From positions 25,703,945 through 25,767,944 of the forward strand of contig OY730196.1 in the NCBI GenBank assembly GCA_963422505.1: DNA of 64,000 nucleotides, read 5' to 3'. Of this stretch, positions 1-9,245 are shown piece by piece. The number at the start of each line of letters is the position of its first letter. The first letter of the stretch is position 1. This stretch comes from Pseudognaphalium luteoalbum (lineage: Eukaryota; Streptophyta; Magnoliopsida; Asterales; Asteraceae). The position numbers and the translations under genes were made by a program. The notes beneath the pieces are model-generated. The model was given only the letters and a program-made list of their open reading frames with translations, had not been told where the DNA came from and did no database searches.

Positions 1-2
1 CC

Positions 3-2243
3 TGCTACACTCAGAATAGGTCTCTGATTGTCAAGAGACATAATAAGACAGCCTATGAGATGTTAAGGGGGAGAAAACCTGACATAAGTTTTCTTCATGT
101 TTTTGGCAGTACCTGCTATGTCTTAAACAAAAGAGATCACTTAGGGAAGTTTGATCCCAAAGCTGATGAAGGTATATTTGTTGGTTACTCAATCATTTCA
201 AAAGCTTTCAGAGTTTATAATAAAAGAGGGGAATGTATTGAAGAATCAATGGATGTCACCTTTGATGAATCTTATGATAAATCACTCACTGATCCAAAAG
301 ACTATGAAAATCTTATTTTTAATACAATCAGTGATGACAAGCATGAGATTCATCCATCAGATTCTGAAAGGGAAGATGATGTCCCTGAAGGTACTTCTGG
401 CTCTACTTTAGCTAAGAATGATTCAGGAACTTCATCTTTGCCTATTGATATCCCATCATCATCATCTCATCATCTGCATCAAAATGACAACACTCACTGT
501 CCAAATCAAAGCTTAAACATTAATCATGCTTCTAATGCTGATGTGTCTGGTGGATCATCTCTGAGTAATCAAGTCACTGCTGAACCTCAGCGAATGACTA
601 AATGGACTAGACATATTGATAATCAATTGATTATTGGTGATCCACAATCCAAGGTCCAGACCAGATCAGCATCTGCTAACTTTTGTTTGTTTGTAAGCTT
701 TGTGTCACTGATTGAGCCCAAGAAAATTGATGAGGCACTCACTGATCATCACTGGATAGCTGCCATGCAAGATGAGCTATCTCAGTTTGAAAGAAATAAA
801 GTTTGGAAATTAGTACCTCAAGTATCTGGGAAATCTGTGATTGGAACAAGATGGGTGTTCAGAAACAAGATGGATGCTGATGGTGTTGTAATAAGGAATA
901 AGGCTAGACTGGTTGCACAAGGTTACTGTCAGCAAGAAGGAATTGACTACGATGAAACCTTTGCACCAGTTGCTAGGCTTGAAGCAATCAGGATGTTCTT
1001 AGCATATGCAGCTCACAAGAAGTTCAAGGTATATCAAATGGATGTGAAAAGTGCCTTCTTGAATGGAAAGCTGCAGGAAGAAGTGTATGTGAAGCAACCA
1101 CCTGGATTCACTGATCCCAAGCATTCAGGTTATGTCTATAAGCTGGAAAAAGCTTTATATGGACTAAAACAAGCTCCTAGAGCTTGGTATGACACTCTCT
1201 CTACTTTCCTAACTAAATGTGGGTATGTCAGAGGTAAAATTGACAGCACCCTATATATCAAAAAGGATAAGAGAGATGTCATATTGGTCCAAATTTATGT
1301 TGATGATATTATTTTTGGGTCTACTAACAATGACTTGTGCAAGGAATTCAGTGACCTCATGACTAAAAGTTATGAAATGAGCATGATGGGTGAACTAACA
1401 TTTTTCCTTGGTCTGCAAATAAAGCAAACCAAGACTGGTATTTTTATAAATCAAGGAAAATATGTTAAAGATTTATTAAAGAAATTTGAATTCACCAACT
1501 GCTCATCCCTTGCTACACCAATGTCATCTGCAGTAAAATTACATGCTGATCCTGATGGTAAATCTGTAAACATCACTGCTTACAGAGGAATGATCAGGTC
1601 ACTGCTGTATTTAACTGCTAGTAGACCAGACATTATGTTTGCTACTTGTCTATGTGCTAGATATCAAGTTGATCCAAAGGAATCTCATTTGCTCGCTGTC
1701 AAAAGAATATTCAGATATCTGAAGGGTACACCAAATCTTGGTCTCTGGTACCCATTTGGTTCAAATTTCTCACTAAAAGGATATTCAGATTCTGATCATA
1801 CTGGATGCAAAATGGACAGAAAGAGTACCTTTGGTAGCTGTCAGTTTCTTGGAGAAAAGCTTGTAAGCTGGTCAAGCAAGAAACAAAATTCTGTCTCAAC
1901 TTCCACTGCTGAGGCTGAATATGTCGCTGCTGGAGCTTGCACTGCTCAAATTCTGTGGATGAGGAATCAGCTCGCTGACTATGGCTTTGACTTTGGCAAT
2001 GTTCCAATTTATTGTGACAGTCAAAGTGCTATTGCCATAGCAAATAATCCTGTGATGCACTCAAGGACAAAGCACATTGATGTCAGATATCACTTCATCA
2101 GGGACCACGTCATGAAAGGTGACATTGAATTGCATTTCATTCCAACTGATTACCAACTCGCTGACATATTTACAAAACCTTTAGATGAGAAAAGATTCAC
2201 CTTTCTCATCAGCGAGTTGGGAATGTTGAACTTAAATGATTAA
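3..2243 (+). CDS. Copia 1 pol, C-terminal part (integrase end, reverse transcriptase, RNase H)
   Basis: The frame is open from base 3 (CYTQNR...) through the first ATG at 60 to a TAA at 2243, so this is the 3' part of a pol ORF starting outside the window. Numbering from the ATG at 60: residues 1-90 match the copia integrase C-terminal region; residues ~230-470 are the RT, with FAPVARLEAIRMFLA, VKSAFLNG and the YVDDIIFGS active site near residue 415; residues ~575-720 are RNase H, with YSDSDHTGC, STAEAEYVA and the ADIFTKPL tail. Catalytic YVDD and the RNase H aspartate are kept and no stop interrupts the frame. The product makes and integrates element cDNA. Confidence 0.92.
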   Translation, partial: CYTQNRSLIVKRHNKTAYEMLRGRKPDISFLHVFGSTCYVLNKRDHLGKFDPKADEGIFVGYSIISKAFRVYNKRGECIEESMDVTFDESYDKSLTDPKDYENLIFNTISDDKHEIHPSDSEREDDVPEGTSGSTLAKNDSGTSSLPIDIPSSSSHHLHQNDNTHCPNQSLNINHASNADVSGGSSLSNQVTAEPQRMTKWTRHIDNQLIIGDPQSKVQTRSASANFCLFVSFVSLIEPKKIDEALTDHHWIAAMQDELSQFERNKVWKLVPQVSGKSVIGTRWVFRNKMDADGVVIRNKARLVAQGYCQQEGIDYDETFAPVARLEAIRMFLAYAAHKKFKVYQMDVKSAFLNGKLQEEVYVKQPPGFTDPKHSGYVYKLEKALYGLKQAPRAWYDTLSTFLTKCGYVRGKIDSTLYIKKDKRDVILVQIYVDDIIFGSTNNDLCKEFSDLMTKSYEMSMMGELTFFLGLQIKQTKTGIFINQGKYVKDLLKKFEFTNCSSLATPMSSAVKLHADPDGKSVNITAYRGMIRSLLYLTASRPDIMFATCLCARYQVDPKESHLLAVKRIFRYLKGTPNLGLWYPFGSNFSLKGYSDSDHTGCKMDRKSTFGSCQFLGEKLVSWSSKKQNSVSTSTAEAEYVAAGACTAQILWMRNQLADYGFDFGNVPIYCDSQSAIAIANNPVMHSRTKHIDVRYHFIRDHVMKGDIELHFIPTDYQLADIFTKPLDEKRFTFLISELGMLNLND

Positions 2244-2981
2244 ACCTGATTGTTTAATAAAAGGTAATTACAGAATATATGGTTTATAATTTTAACTCGC
2301 TGGCCTATTATTCTCACTGATGAAAACAGCAAGAACAATAAGCTAGCATAGTTATGATCAATAAATTATATACTTTGTAACTGCACATGAAAACTCTTTA
2401 TATCATATAAATAAAATATATCTTATGCTTCACAAATTTGACTAGCTGATTAGATTAGTATTCTAAGTTGTAATCTGATCAGCGAAATCAAATATGAAAC
2501 ATAATATTTATTTTATTTTAAGATATAATTTATCTTCATCTCGCTGAGACATATTGTATCAGCGAAAGCTTGTTCTTATTTAATATGGCATTTATTTCGA
2601 CATAAATTCCTTACAATTAATACATTTTGTATTTATTTTTTAACGATTTATATTCCTAATAAATTCCTTATTAAATATCTCATGGGAACTCGAAAAGGTA
2701 TACTTTTTCTGACACCTCGTATACCTTTCCGGCGTACCACTCCCATCACCATTTAATGTTACCACTCATCACCATCATCACCCTACTCCCATACTATCAA
2801 CCACCACTTTTTGACCACGTACATACTCGTTTTGACCACATAATCTGTACATCAGTAACCGTATATAAGCAGCGAAACCTCTACCTTTTCATTCTTTACG
2901 CTTTCTAATTTTCAAAACTTCATCTTCTTCATTTTCTCTGCAAATATCTCAAATTTTAAATCTTCTTTCTTTTATTAAACA
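2244..2981 (+). other. Copia 1 spacer between pol and the extra ORF
   Basis: AT-rich non-coding stretch of about 740 bases. It contains several copies of the element's word CTCGCTGA/TCAGCGAA (for example near 2297, 2479, 2541, 2558), a TATA-like box at 2862-2868 and pyrimidine-rich sequence just before the ATG at 2982. No ORF is supported. Confidence 0.6.
2862..2868 (+). promoter_or_regulatory. Candidate internal TATA box before the copia 1 extra ORF
   Basis: TATATAA, about 115 bases upstream of the ATG at 2982, followed by a C/T-rich leader typical of plant transcription starts. A TATA box here could give the downstream ORF its own transcript. Seen directly as sequence; promoter function is inference. 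Confidence 0.4.
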
Positions 2982-5900
2982 ATGGCAAGAACAAAATTTT
3001 TCAACAATGCTTACATACCGACCCCAGAGATTAAAGCTCTTCGAGCCTCTGCGGTCAGTGAGACGCATGTTGTTACAGTTCCCAAATCTAACTATTTGGG
3101 AAATGTAACCTGCCCTAAACCTGAGTATACGGAGGTGATAAACTTTCTTAAACATCACTTTATCCTCCCTGCTCTTACCTTGTCTCCTGGGGAAATGAAC
3201 CCAGAATGGCTCAGTGAGTTCTGGTATACCTGCACTCACTCTGTCGTCTCTGGTGTTTCACAACTCCAGAGTTTTATAGATAATGGTACCCAAACCATCA
3301 CCTTAACTGCCAACACCATCCGGTCCATTTTACAACTTCCGACCTATGAGTCGTACGAGTCGCTGCCAGAGAGCGACGTAGCCAAACAAGGCCTCGTCGA
3401 TCTTACTGAGATTGAGTGTAAATACTCAGTCGATGGCAGTGGCAACTGTAAGTACTCTACGGTCCACAAAACAAAAATGGATAGTGTTTGGAATGCCATT
3501 TTCACTAACTTTATTCAATCGTTGGGTACAAAATCAGGGAGCTATGATCAATTCAACTCCCTGGAGGCCCAGATCAGTTGGTCACTGGTCAACTCTCTAC
3601 GAGTTGACTATGCAAGTGTGATCTTTAACGAACTAATCACCAAAGTCGCTGAGCCTGCCAGGGCCAAATATGTACCCTACCCTAGGTTTCTCTCACTGAT
3701 CTTCAGGGATCAGTTTGCTGCCTATGATAGGGTATCTTTTCAAGGTTTTGAGCCGACCCTGGTAGGATCTCAAATCTTTTCTAAACCAGCGACTGCGGTG
3801 TTACCCGCTTTTATGAAACACCAGGGGATCCTTGCACCCCAGCCTGTAACTTCTGTACATATGTCAGTTGCTGGCCCCCCATCGACCACGTCACTGACCA
3901 CACCCCCAGTGACTACTGTTGGTCAACCACCAGTCAAGAAACCACCTACTGCTCCCAAGAAAAAATCCAAATTGAGGTCCCTGACATTAAAGGATCAGGG
4001 ACATAGCAAAAAGAAGACATCTACGGATGCCAGTGGTGAATCAGTGACTGTACGTTCAGTTGCTGAGGGCACCACTGCTAAACCCTCAACCTTACCTGCT
4101 TCACTGGACTCCCGAAAGTCCAGTGACTCTATAAAGGGACAACTACAGACAGCTGCAGTGGATCAAACCACTGTTAGCAGTGATTCGGGTGCATCCCACA
4201 CCCTCAGATTGAGTCAACCTAGCCACTTGTCATCCTCACAAAAGGGTGACATTTCACTCAAAGGGCTAGTGACATCAGTGAGTGATAACACACTCATTGC
4301 TGATGTCACACCACTGGCTATAGACCCGGGCCATCTCTCATCTATCACTGCACCGGCTGTCAATGTCTCACCACTGACCCATGGTGAGATACAGGTCGCT
4401 ACCTCTATTTCCAATGAACCACCATCTAAATCACAAGCTGATGATGAGGAAATCATGCCCATGGAAACCTCAGAGGACACCCAACCCATTCCTCTACCCA
4501 CATCCAACTCTCCTATCAGAGAGCTTACCCCCACCTCTTTCTCCAGTGACAACATCCAAGTTCCTGCTGATCAGAACACACCCCCTGATCATGTAGCTCA
4601 ATCTACACCTACCCCCATTATTGTTACCCAAACTACTCCCACAAACACCTCCACCCACTCCACATCAGATCAGCTACTGATGGAGTACATTGCCCAATCC
4701 CAAACCCAGATTAAGATGCTCACTGAAGACCGTGAGGCACTTATTGGCAATGTCTCTGTCCTACAGAAAGCCGTTACTGCTCTCACTGATGTATACAACT
4801 CCATTAAACCATGGAGCACATCTGTTAGTGAGAGAGTACAAACAGTAGCTGATGCTAGTGCTGCAATAAACCATGCAGTCACTGAGCTAGCCTCCACCTC
4901 CACCACCAACTTTACCACTCATGACACTGCCATTGCCCAACTCACCACCAACCAAAATGATTTAGCCATTTATGTATCCAACTACCTGTTTAACACTAAC
5001 AAAGTTATCAAGGTACTTCCACAGGTTGTCTCACAGCTTACAAAGACTAGAGCTGAGGTCGCTGCCCTGCGAGAGGAAAATGTTGCTTTCACTGAACAAA
5101 TTCTTAGGGCAGTTGATCAGTTTGAGCGAACCAGTCAGGGGGAGAGTGAAGAAGAAGATGACATTTTCTCTGATCCTGAGATGCCCCGTAAGATGACTGA
5201 TCCGCTGTCAAACAAAGCTCACAGGGACATTGTGCTCAACACTTATGCACTGCGTCCGATCGCTGAGCAACCGAAGTTGGAAGCCCTTGCAGTTGCTGAA
5301 CTGTATTGGGTGGATATGGAGATAGCCACTGATATGGTGGATGTCGCTGAGAGCTTTCCTAAGTTCAGTGCTGAAGAGCTCAGGAATTACAATGGGCTGG
5401 TACAGCAATGGGCAGTGGATGAGGCTGCTAGGTTAGAGGGTACCTCAGTGAGCTATGAATTGGCTCGCTGGGAATGGATGAATAGGGAGGTGGTAGATGA
5501 TGTATCTGATGATGAGGAAGATGATACCATCATGCATGATGCTGATGATAATGATGATGACAACAATGACGATGGCCAGGGAGGTGGTCATGGAAATGGT
5601 CAGGGTTCAGAAGATGAAGATGATGTAAATATGGAGGATCAGCAACCCATATCATCTGTCATGAAGAGAAAAAGGACCAGTGATACCTCTCCTGTATCTA
5701 CTCCTCCATCAAAGAAACAACAGGTCAGTGACCCTCAATCACATATTGTCATATCTGAGGTAACTGTACCTTCATCTACACCAGCAACCCAAAACCTACC
5801 CTCACCCACAGCAACTACAACTACAACTACCCAAACAACCCAAATAACCACACCTACCCCAGCAACAATAATACCAATCTCCACAGCAACTCCCTCCAAC

Positions 5901-6341
5901 ACTACCACTTCAGATACTTCCCTTACAGCATGCCTTTCCTCTGACTCAGCCTCAGAAAGCCTCTGTCCTGATGAAACTAAAGAACAGCGAGTTGCCAGAA
6001 AAGTAAAGGCAAGACAGGACAGGGAGCAGGAGATGATTATGAAAATAACCTTTCAGGCTGAGTTAAGAGAGGAACAAGAAAGGAAAAGGTTGTTGAAAGA
6101 GCAATCAGATGCTGACAGAGCATACCTACTGGAATTGAGCTCTAAAGATGCAAATGAAAGGGCCAGACTGCTTAAACAAAAGAAAGATCAAGAAGAGTCT
6201 GATGCTGCAATTGCCAGGGTACTTGCTGAGATAGAAGAGAGTGAGCTAGAGCAACAGAAACTGAAAACATCAGCTAGCAAGAGCTCTAAAAAAAAGGGGG
6301 AGCTGTCAGAACAGCAGTGGATAGGAAATGGGATGAGATAG
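2982..6341 (+). CDS. Copia 1 extra ORF downstream of pol (aORF), main part, 1119 aa
   Basis: Long intact ORF starting MARTKFFNN. Residues ~35-250 form a folded-looking domain (VINFLKHHFILPAL, MNPEWLSEFWYT, ARAKYVPYPRFLSLIF) that resembles the pol-downstream ORFs of SIRE-type copia elements and the shorter ORF at 46348 in this window. Residues ~260-600 are Ser/Thr/Pro-rich and low complexity. Residues ~840-886 are strongly acidic (runs of D and E). A basic MKRKR...SKKQQ segment near residue 893 looks like a bipartite nuclear signal. Residues ~1000-1095 are a highly charged coiled coil. I see no signal peptide or membrane segment, so the traditional label envelope-like is not supported here. 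The frame is lost near 6289 and continues in the ORF at 6317-7042. Function unknown. Confidence 0.75.
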   Translation: MARTKFFNNAYIPTPEIKALRASAVSETHVVTVPKSNYLGNVTCPKPEYTEVINFLKHHFILPALTLSPGEMNPEWLSEFWYTCTHSVVSGVSQLQSFIDNGTQTITLTANTIRSILQLPTYESYESLPESDVAKQGLVDLTEIECKYSVDGSGNCKYSTVHKTKMDSVWNAIFTNFIQSLGTKSGSYDQFNSLEAQISWSLVNSLRVDYASVIFNELITKVAEPARAKYVPYPRFLSLIFRDQFAAYDRVSFQGFEPTLVGSQIFSKPATAVLPAFMKHQGILAPQPVTSVHMSVAGPPSTTSLTTPPVTTVGQPPVKKPPTAPKKKSKLRSLTLKDQGHSKKKTSTDASGESVTVRSVAEGTTAKPSTLPASLDSRKSSDSIKGQLQTAAVDQTTVSSDSGASHTLRLSQPSHLSSSQKGDISLKGLVTSVSDNTLIADVTPLAIDPGHLSSITAPAVNVSPLTHGEIQVATSISNEPPSKSQADDEEIMPMETSEDTQPIPLPTSNSPIRELTPTSFSSDNIQVPADQNTPPDHVAQSTPTPIIVTQTTPTNTSTHSTSDQLLMEYIAQSQTQIKMLTEDREALIGNVSVLQKAVTALTDVYNSIKPWSTSVSERVQTVADASAAINHAVTELASTSTTNFTTHDTAIAQLTTNQNDLAIYVSNYLFNTNKVIKVLPQVVSQLTKTRAEVAALREENVAFTEQILRAVDQFERTSQGESEEEDDIFSDPEMPRKMTDPLSNKAHRDIVLNTYALRPIAEQPKLEALAVAELYWVDMEIATDMVDVAESFPKFSAEELRNYNGLVQQWAVDEAARLEGTSVSYELARWEWMNREVVDDVSDDEEDDTIMHDADDNDDDNNDDGQGGGHGNGQGSEDEDDVNMEDQQPISSVMKRKRTSDTSPVSTPPSKKQQVSDPQSHIVISEVTVPSSTPATQNLPSPTATTTTTTQTTQITTPTPATIIPISTATPSNTTTSDTSLTACLSSDSASESLCPDETKEQRVARKVKARQDREQEMIMKITFQAELREEQERKRLLKEQSDADRAYLLELSSKDANERARLLKQKKDQEESDAAIARVLAEIEESELEQQKLKTSASKSSKKKGELSEQQWIGNGMR

Positions 6342-7042
6342 ATAGAAAAAGGTTTGCTGCCCGAATGACAGGGAGATCAAACCCTGCACCTATTACCAAG
6401 GTTAAATTGAAGAAGTCTAAGAATCAATCTCAACCTCAGCTACTCATTCAGAGAGGTTCAGAGACTCAAGTCATGCTACTTGATCAAGTATGCAAGCTGC
6501 ACAGAGAAGAATGGAATGAAATCAGGCTTGCTATCAGCCACTCTACAAGTGCAGCTAAAGCTGATGTCCTGAAAGAGATTGATAGACTATATCAAAAGAT
6601 GGTGTCACTGCAACTTCTCAGACCAGAAGATACTGTCACATTTGGTGAAGAGATTGTTCAGCCACCAAGCCCAAGGTATAGGTCAGGCACTAGCAGCATC
6701 TATCGAATCCCCAACACTTCAAGGTTAAATCTATCTATCCCTGCTGGTGTGCCAAAGCTTGAAGGACATGAAGTCACTGAGGGGGAGAAGGGTCTGGTAT
6801 ACAGGGACCTAAATGGTGCCCTTAGGTTTCAGAGAGAAGCTGAACTTGAGAAGGTTGATCAAGAACAACTCATACACCTAATCAGGTCAGCTAGCATGCT
6901 TCCTACAAATTCAAAGATCAGAAAAGCTATTCTCGATGAAGCCTTGGCAAGAAAATTCAGATACCTGCCCTCCAAAGACAAGTATGAACTTGAAGCTGAG
7001 CTTGGCATAGTGAAAGAGGAGGAGATGTGGAGAGATAAATAA
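6317..7042 (+). CDS. Copia 1 extra ORF, C-terminal part in another frame
   Basis: This 241-residue ORF overlaps the end of the 1119-residue ORF by 25 bases. The preceding frame carries a run of eight A then five G at about 6289-6301 and then terminates (IGNGMR). The new frame reads DRKWDEIDRKRFAARMTG and stays lysine- and glutamate-rich, like the coiled coil before it. The simplest reading is one original ORF of about 1350 codons broken by an indel in the homopolymer. A programmed frameshift or an assembly error is possible. The stretch ends in a TAA at 7042, about 200 bases before the PPT. Confidence 0.6.
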   Translation: MDRKWDEIDRKRFAARMTGRSNPAPITKVKLKKSKNQSQPQLLIQRGSETQVMLLDQVCKLHREEWNEIRLAISHSTSAAKADVLKEIDRLYQKMVSLQLLRPEDTVTFGEEIVQPPSPRYRSGTSSIYRIPNTSRLNLSIPAGVPKLEGHEVTEGEKGLVYRDLNGALRFQREAELEKVDQEQLIHLIRSASMLPTNSKIRKAILDEALARKFRYLPSKDKYELEAELGIVKEEEMWRDK

Positions 7043-7245
7043 ATTAGATATTTTGTAATAGTTAGCTTCTGTAAATATTTATTCAATGATATAAATGAGG
7101 CTTGACACAGAAAATCTACAAGTACAAGTCACTGGGCGACCAACAAAAATTTACAAGTACAAGTCTCTGAGCAACCAACTTATCATCAGAGACTAAAACT
7201 TTCCTGCAACAAGTTTGTCTAAGGGAGCTTTGACTTAAACCATTT

Positions 7246-7254
7246 AGGGGGAGA
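7246..7254 (+). other. Copia 1 polypurine tract
   Basis: AGGGGGAGA directly before TGTTGAGTC, the usual PPT-LTR arrangement for plus-strand priming. A second, similar tract (AAGGGGGAGATT) lies about 50 bases downstream near 7297, so the LTR start could alternatively be near 7327. Confidence 0.65.
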
Positions 7255-7255
7255 T

Positions 7256-7830
7256 TGTTGAGTCACTGATCGCTGAACTCAAGTGGTCACTGATCACAAG
7301 GATTAAGGGGGAGATTATATAGAAGATTGTTGAAGTCATTATTTGCTGATAAGTGAAGTCACTGATCATGCTATATGTTCACAGTCTCTGATCTTCTCAA
7401 TAATGTTCCATGAAGAAAATGATTCAAGTCAAGCTCCTGTTACTGAAGGTCTCTAAGTCGCTGATCATATGTTAAACCAGTAGATGAAGATCTTATCAAG
7501 ATAAAAGACTCAACTATGTGTGTCGCTGATACTCATCTATCAGCGAGAGTCTCCAAGTCTTCTTGAGTTCTCTCTTCTGCTGAATAAAAGAAGTCACTGA
7601 AGATTACCTGTTCAAGTCATTCTTTAGAGCATGTTAGCTCGCATCGAGAATGAGGAGAATTGTTGTTTCTATCAGTGACTGCTGCATTAAATGCCGCATT
7701 AAATAAGAAGTTGACATTCGGCGTTATTACAGCGCAGCACGTGTTCCTCGAAACTTGAAAAGAGTAACATGGAAGCATTTGATTGGTTTATGATACAATG
7801 TGATATTTCCCTAAAAATAGTAAATATGAG
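7256..7830 (+). repeat. Copia 1 3' LTR (right limit approximate)
   Basis: Starts TGTTGAG after the PPT. It is densely filled with GTCNCTGATC words, for example near 7262, 7287, 7360, 7382, 7459 and 7523, with inverse forms TCAGCGAGAG near 7540 and ATCAGTGACT near 7672. The 5' LTR lies outside the window, so the end and target duplication cannot be fixed. Confidence 0.6.
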
Positions 7831-9060
7831 CATGTGCGACACTTAAGGGAAGTGACGCATGGTAGGGCGTCACTAAGGTAAGTGTCGGTATAAGTGTCGG
7901 GTATGGGTCTAGGCGTCACTTAGGAAGTGTCGCTATATGTGTCGGGTATGGGTTTAGGCGTCACTTAGGAAGTGTCACTATAAGTGTCGGGTATGGGTTT
8001 AGGCGTCACTTAGGAAGTGTCGCTATAAGTGTCGGGAAAAAGGGGTTTTATGCGGCACTTAGGCAAAATTAGGGTTTCATGCGACACTCAATGCGTCACT
8101 TAAGTGACGCACGAAGTGACGCTATACTGGTCGTCTTTGCGACACTTAGGTCTGATGATGGATTTTTGAGCCAAAAACGAGTTTTTCGGTTTCCGTTTGG
8201 TTTGATCCTTTTACCCAACCCTTATATGGACATTTTAAGCTTGAAGAAACAACTAAAGCTTGAAAACACTAAAAATCGAGGAGTTGCGGGTTTTGTCGGA
8301 AACTTACAATTTGTCGGATGAAAATTCCGAAAAGATGGAAGTGTGGATCGTTGCTTCGTGGTTATTTTCTTCCAAACGAGTGTGAAGATTCGAGGTCGTT
8401 TGGAGGTGTTATTTTAGGATTTAGTGAGGTGGTGGTGGTTTGTGATTTAGAGAGAAAAGAGAGGAAGAGAGAGAGAAGAGTAAAGTGAAAATGGGGTGGG
8501 GAGGTGGTGACCTCACCCCTTTTGGCAGATTTTTCGTGGGGCCCACCCCATGTGGGTGTGTCCCAAACTTGTTCCTCGCGTTTGTGTTCCGTGCGGTGTT
8601 CGTTTTCCCGATCGTTTAACCGTTTAAATAATTATTTCGCGCGTTATACACCCATTTTAAATAATTACCCAATATTTTTACTTAAAATATTTCACCAATT
8701 ACTTTAATAATTGAGTTATAAAGTATAACTTAACATTGTTTGCGCGTTTAACATTCTAATCGCGTAGGCTTTTAATTGTACGATACGAAACATGTATGAA
8801 TTCTCATCAAAATACTATTTTACATATAATAGCATTATTAAATAATGTTATCTTATTTAATAATTTTGTTCACCAACGTCCGTATAAAATTGAATCGAAT
8901 TACATTCGATTTAAATTGCGTACGATTTAATCAAATCGCAAAATTGTATATATTCATCAATATAAAATCCGATACATTAATTAGCCTAACACAGAACTAA
9001 TTACATGTATTAACAGTTGATTAGGCACTAATCACTAGTCCTAATTTGGCGGGTGTTACA
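7831..9060 (-). repeat. Gypsy (Tekay-like) LTR fragment interrupted by copia 1
   Basis: From about 8200 to 9060 this matches the right part of the LTRs at 28602-31190 and 49088-51143: the block CCCAACCC...GGACATTTTAAGCTT, the AGAGAGAAGAG purine region, the GGGGCCCACC block, the clustered GTTTAAACG-type words and the terminal GGGTGTTACA. It ends at 9060 with the family's inverted-terminal consensus. Element orientation is minus, as the gypsy LTR starts TGTRACACC on the minus strand. The left part of this LTR is missing because copia 1 lies there. No gypsy internal sequence follows, so it is either a solo LTR or truncated. Confidence 0.75.
7880..8040 (+). repeat. 45-bp tandem repeat, about 3.6 copies
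   Basis: Copies start at 7880, 7925, 7970 and 8015, an exact 45-bp step. Each carries AAGTGTCGCTATAAGTGTCG, then GGTATGGG and GCGTCACTTAGG with a few substitutions. The words TGTCGC, TGTCGG and GTCAC recur in every unit. It lies in the gypsy LTR at the position where the sister LTRs carry TGTCGC clusters. Confidence 0.9.
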
Positions 9061-9245
9061 AAATCTCTCCTATTCAGAACACGAGCTAATGTATTTGGTA
9101 CAACTGATGTAAACTTTTATGGAATTAATGTATTTTGTTAAAACGACGCATATAGAGTCGTTCATTATATATCTTTGTGCTTGATTACCTTGATTAGTCG
9201 CACCCAAAGTATGCTTCCGCTAATCACGAATTTGGGGGTGCGACA
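9061..9245 (+). repeat. Fragment of an oppositely oriented gypsy LTR
   Basis: Read on the minus strand it begins TGTCGCACCCCC, then GCGGAAGC, GACTAATCAA, CACAAAGATATA and AATGAACGACTC, closely matching the start of the LTRs at 49088 and 62186. It is therefore the terminal ~185 bases of a gypsy LTR in the opposite orientation, cut where the LTR ending at 9060 inserted. Confidence 0.75.

Larger units (their letters stand above)
1..7830 (+). mobile_element. Copia 1: SIRE-like Ty1/copia element, 5' part outside window
   Basis: The order is pol C-terminus (3-2243), a spacer, a long extra ORF (2982-7042), a polypurine tract (7246-7254) and an LTR that starts TGTTGAGTC at 7256. Pol, then an extra ORF, then PPT and LTR is the known layout of SIRE/Maximus copia elements. 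The 5' LTR, gag and most of the integrase lie left of the window. The right limit is approximate because the 5' LTR is not available for comparison: TGTCGC-rich gypsy LTR sequence is clearly present from about 7839, so the copia LTR must end shortly before. The flanking gypsy LTR is present only on the right, so copia 1 appears to have inserted into it. Confidence 0.85.

Noticed and set aside
2982..7042. Envelope protein of a retrovirus-like element
   Set aside because: No signal peptide, no transmembrane segment and no fusion-type region are visible.
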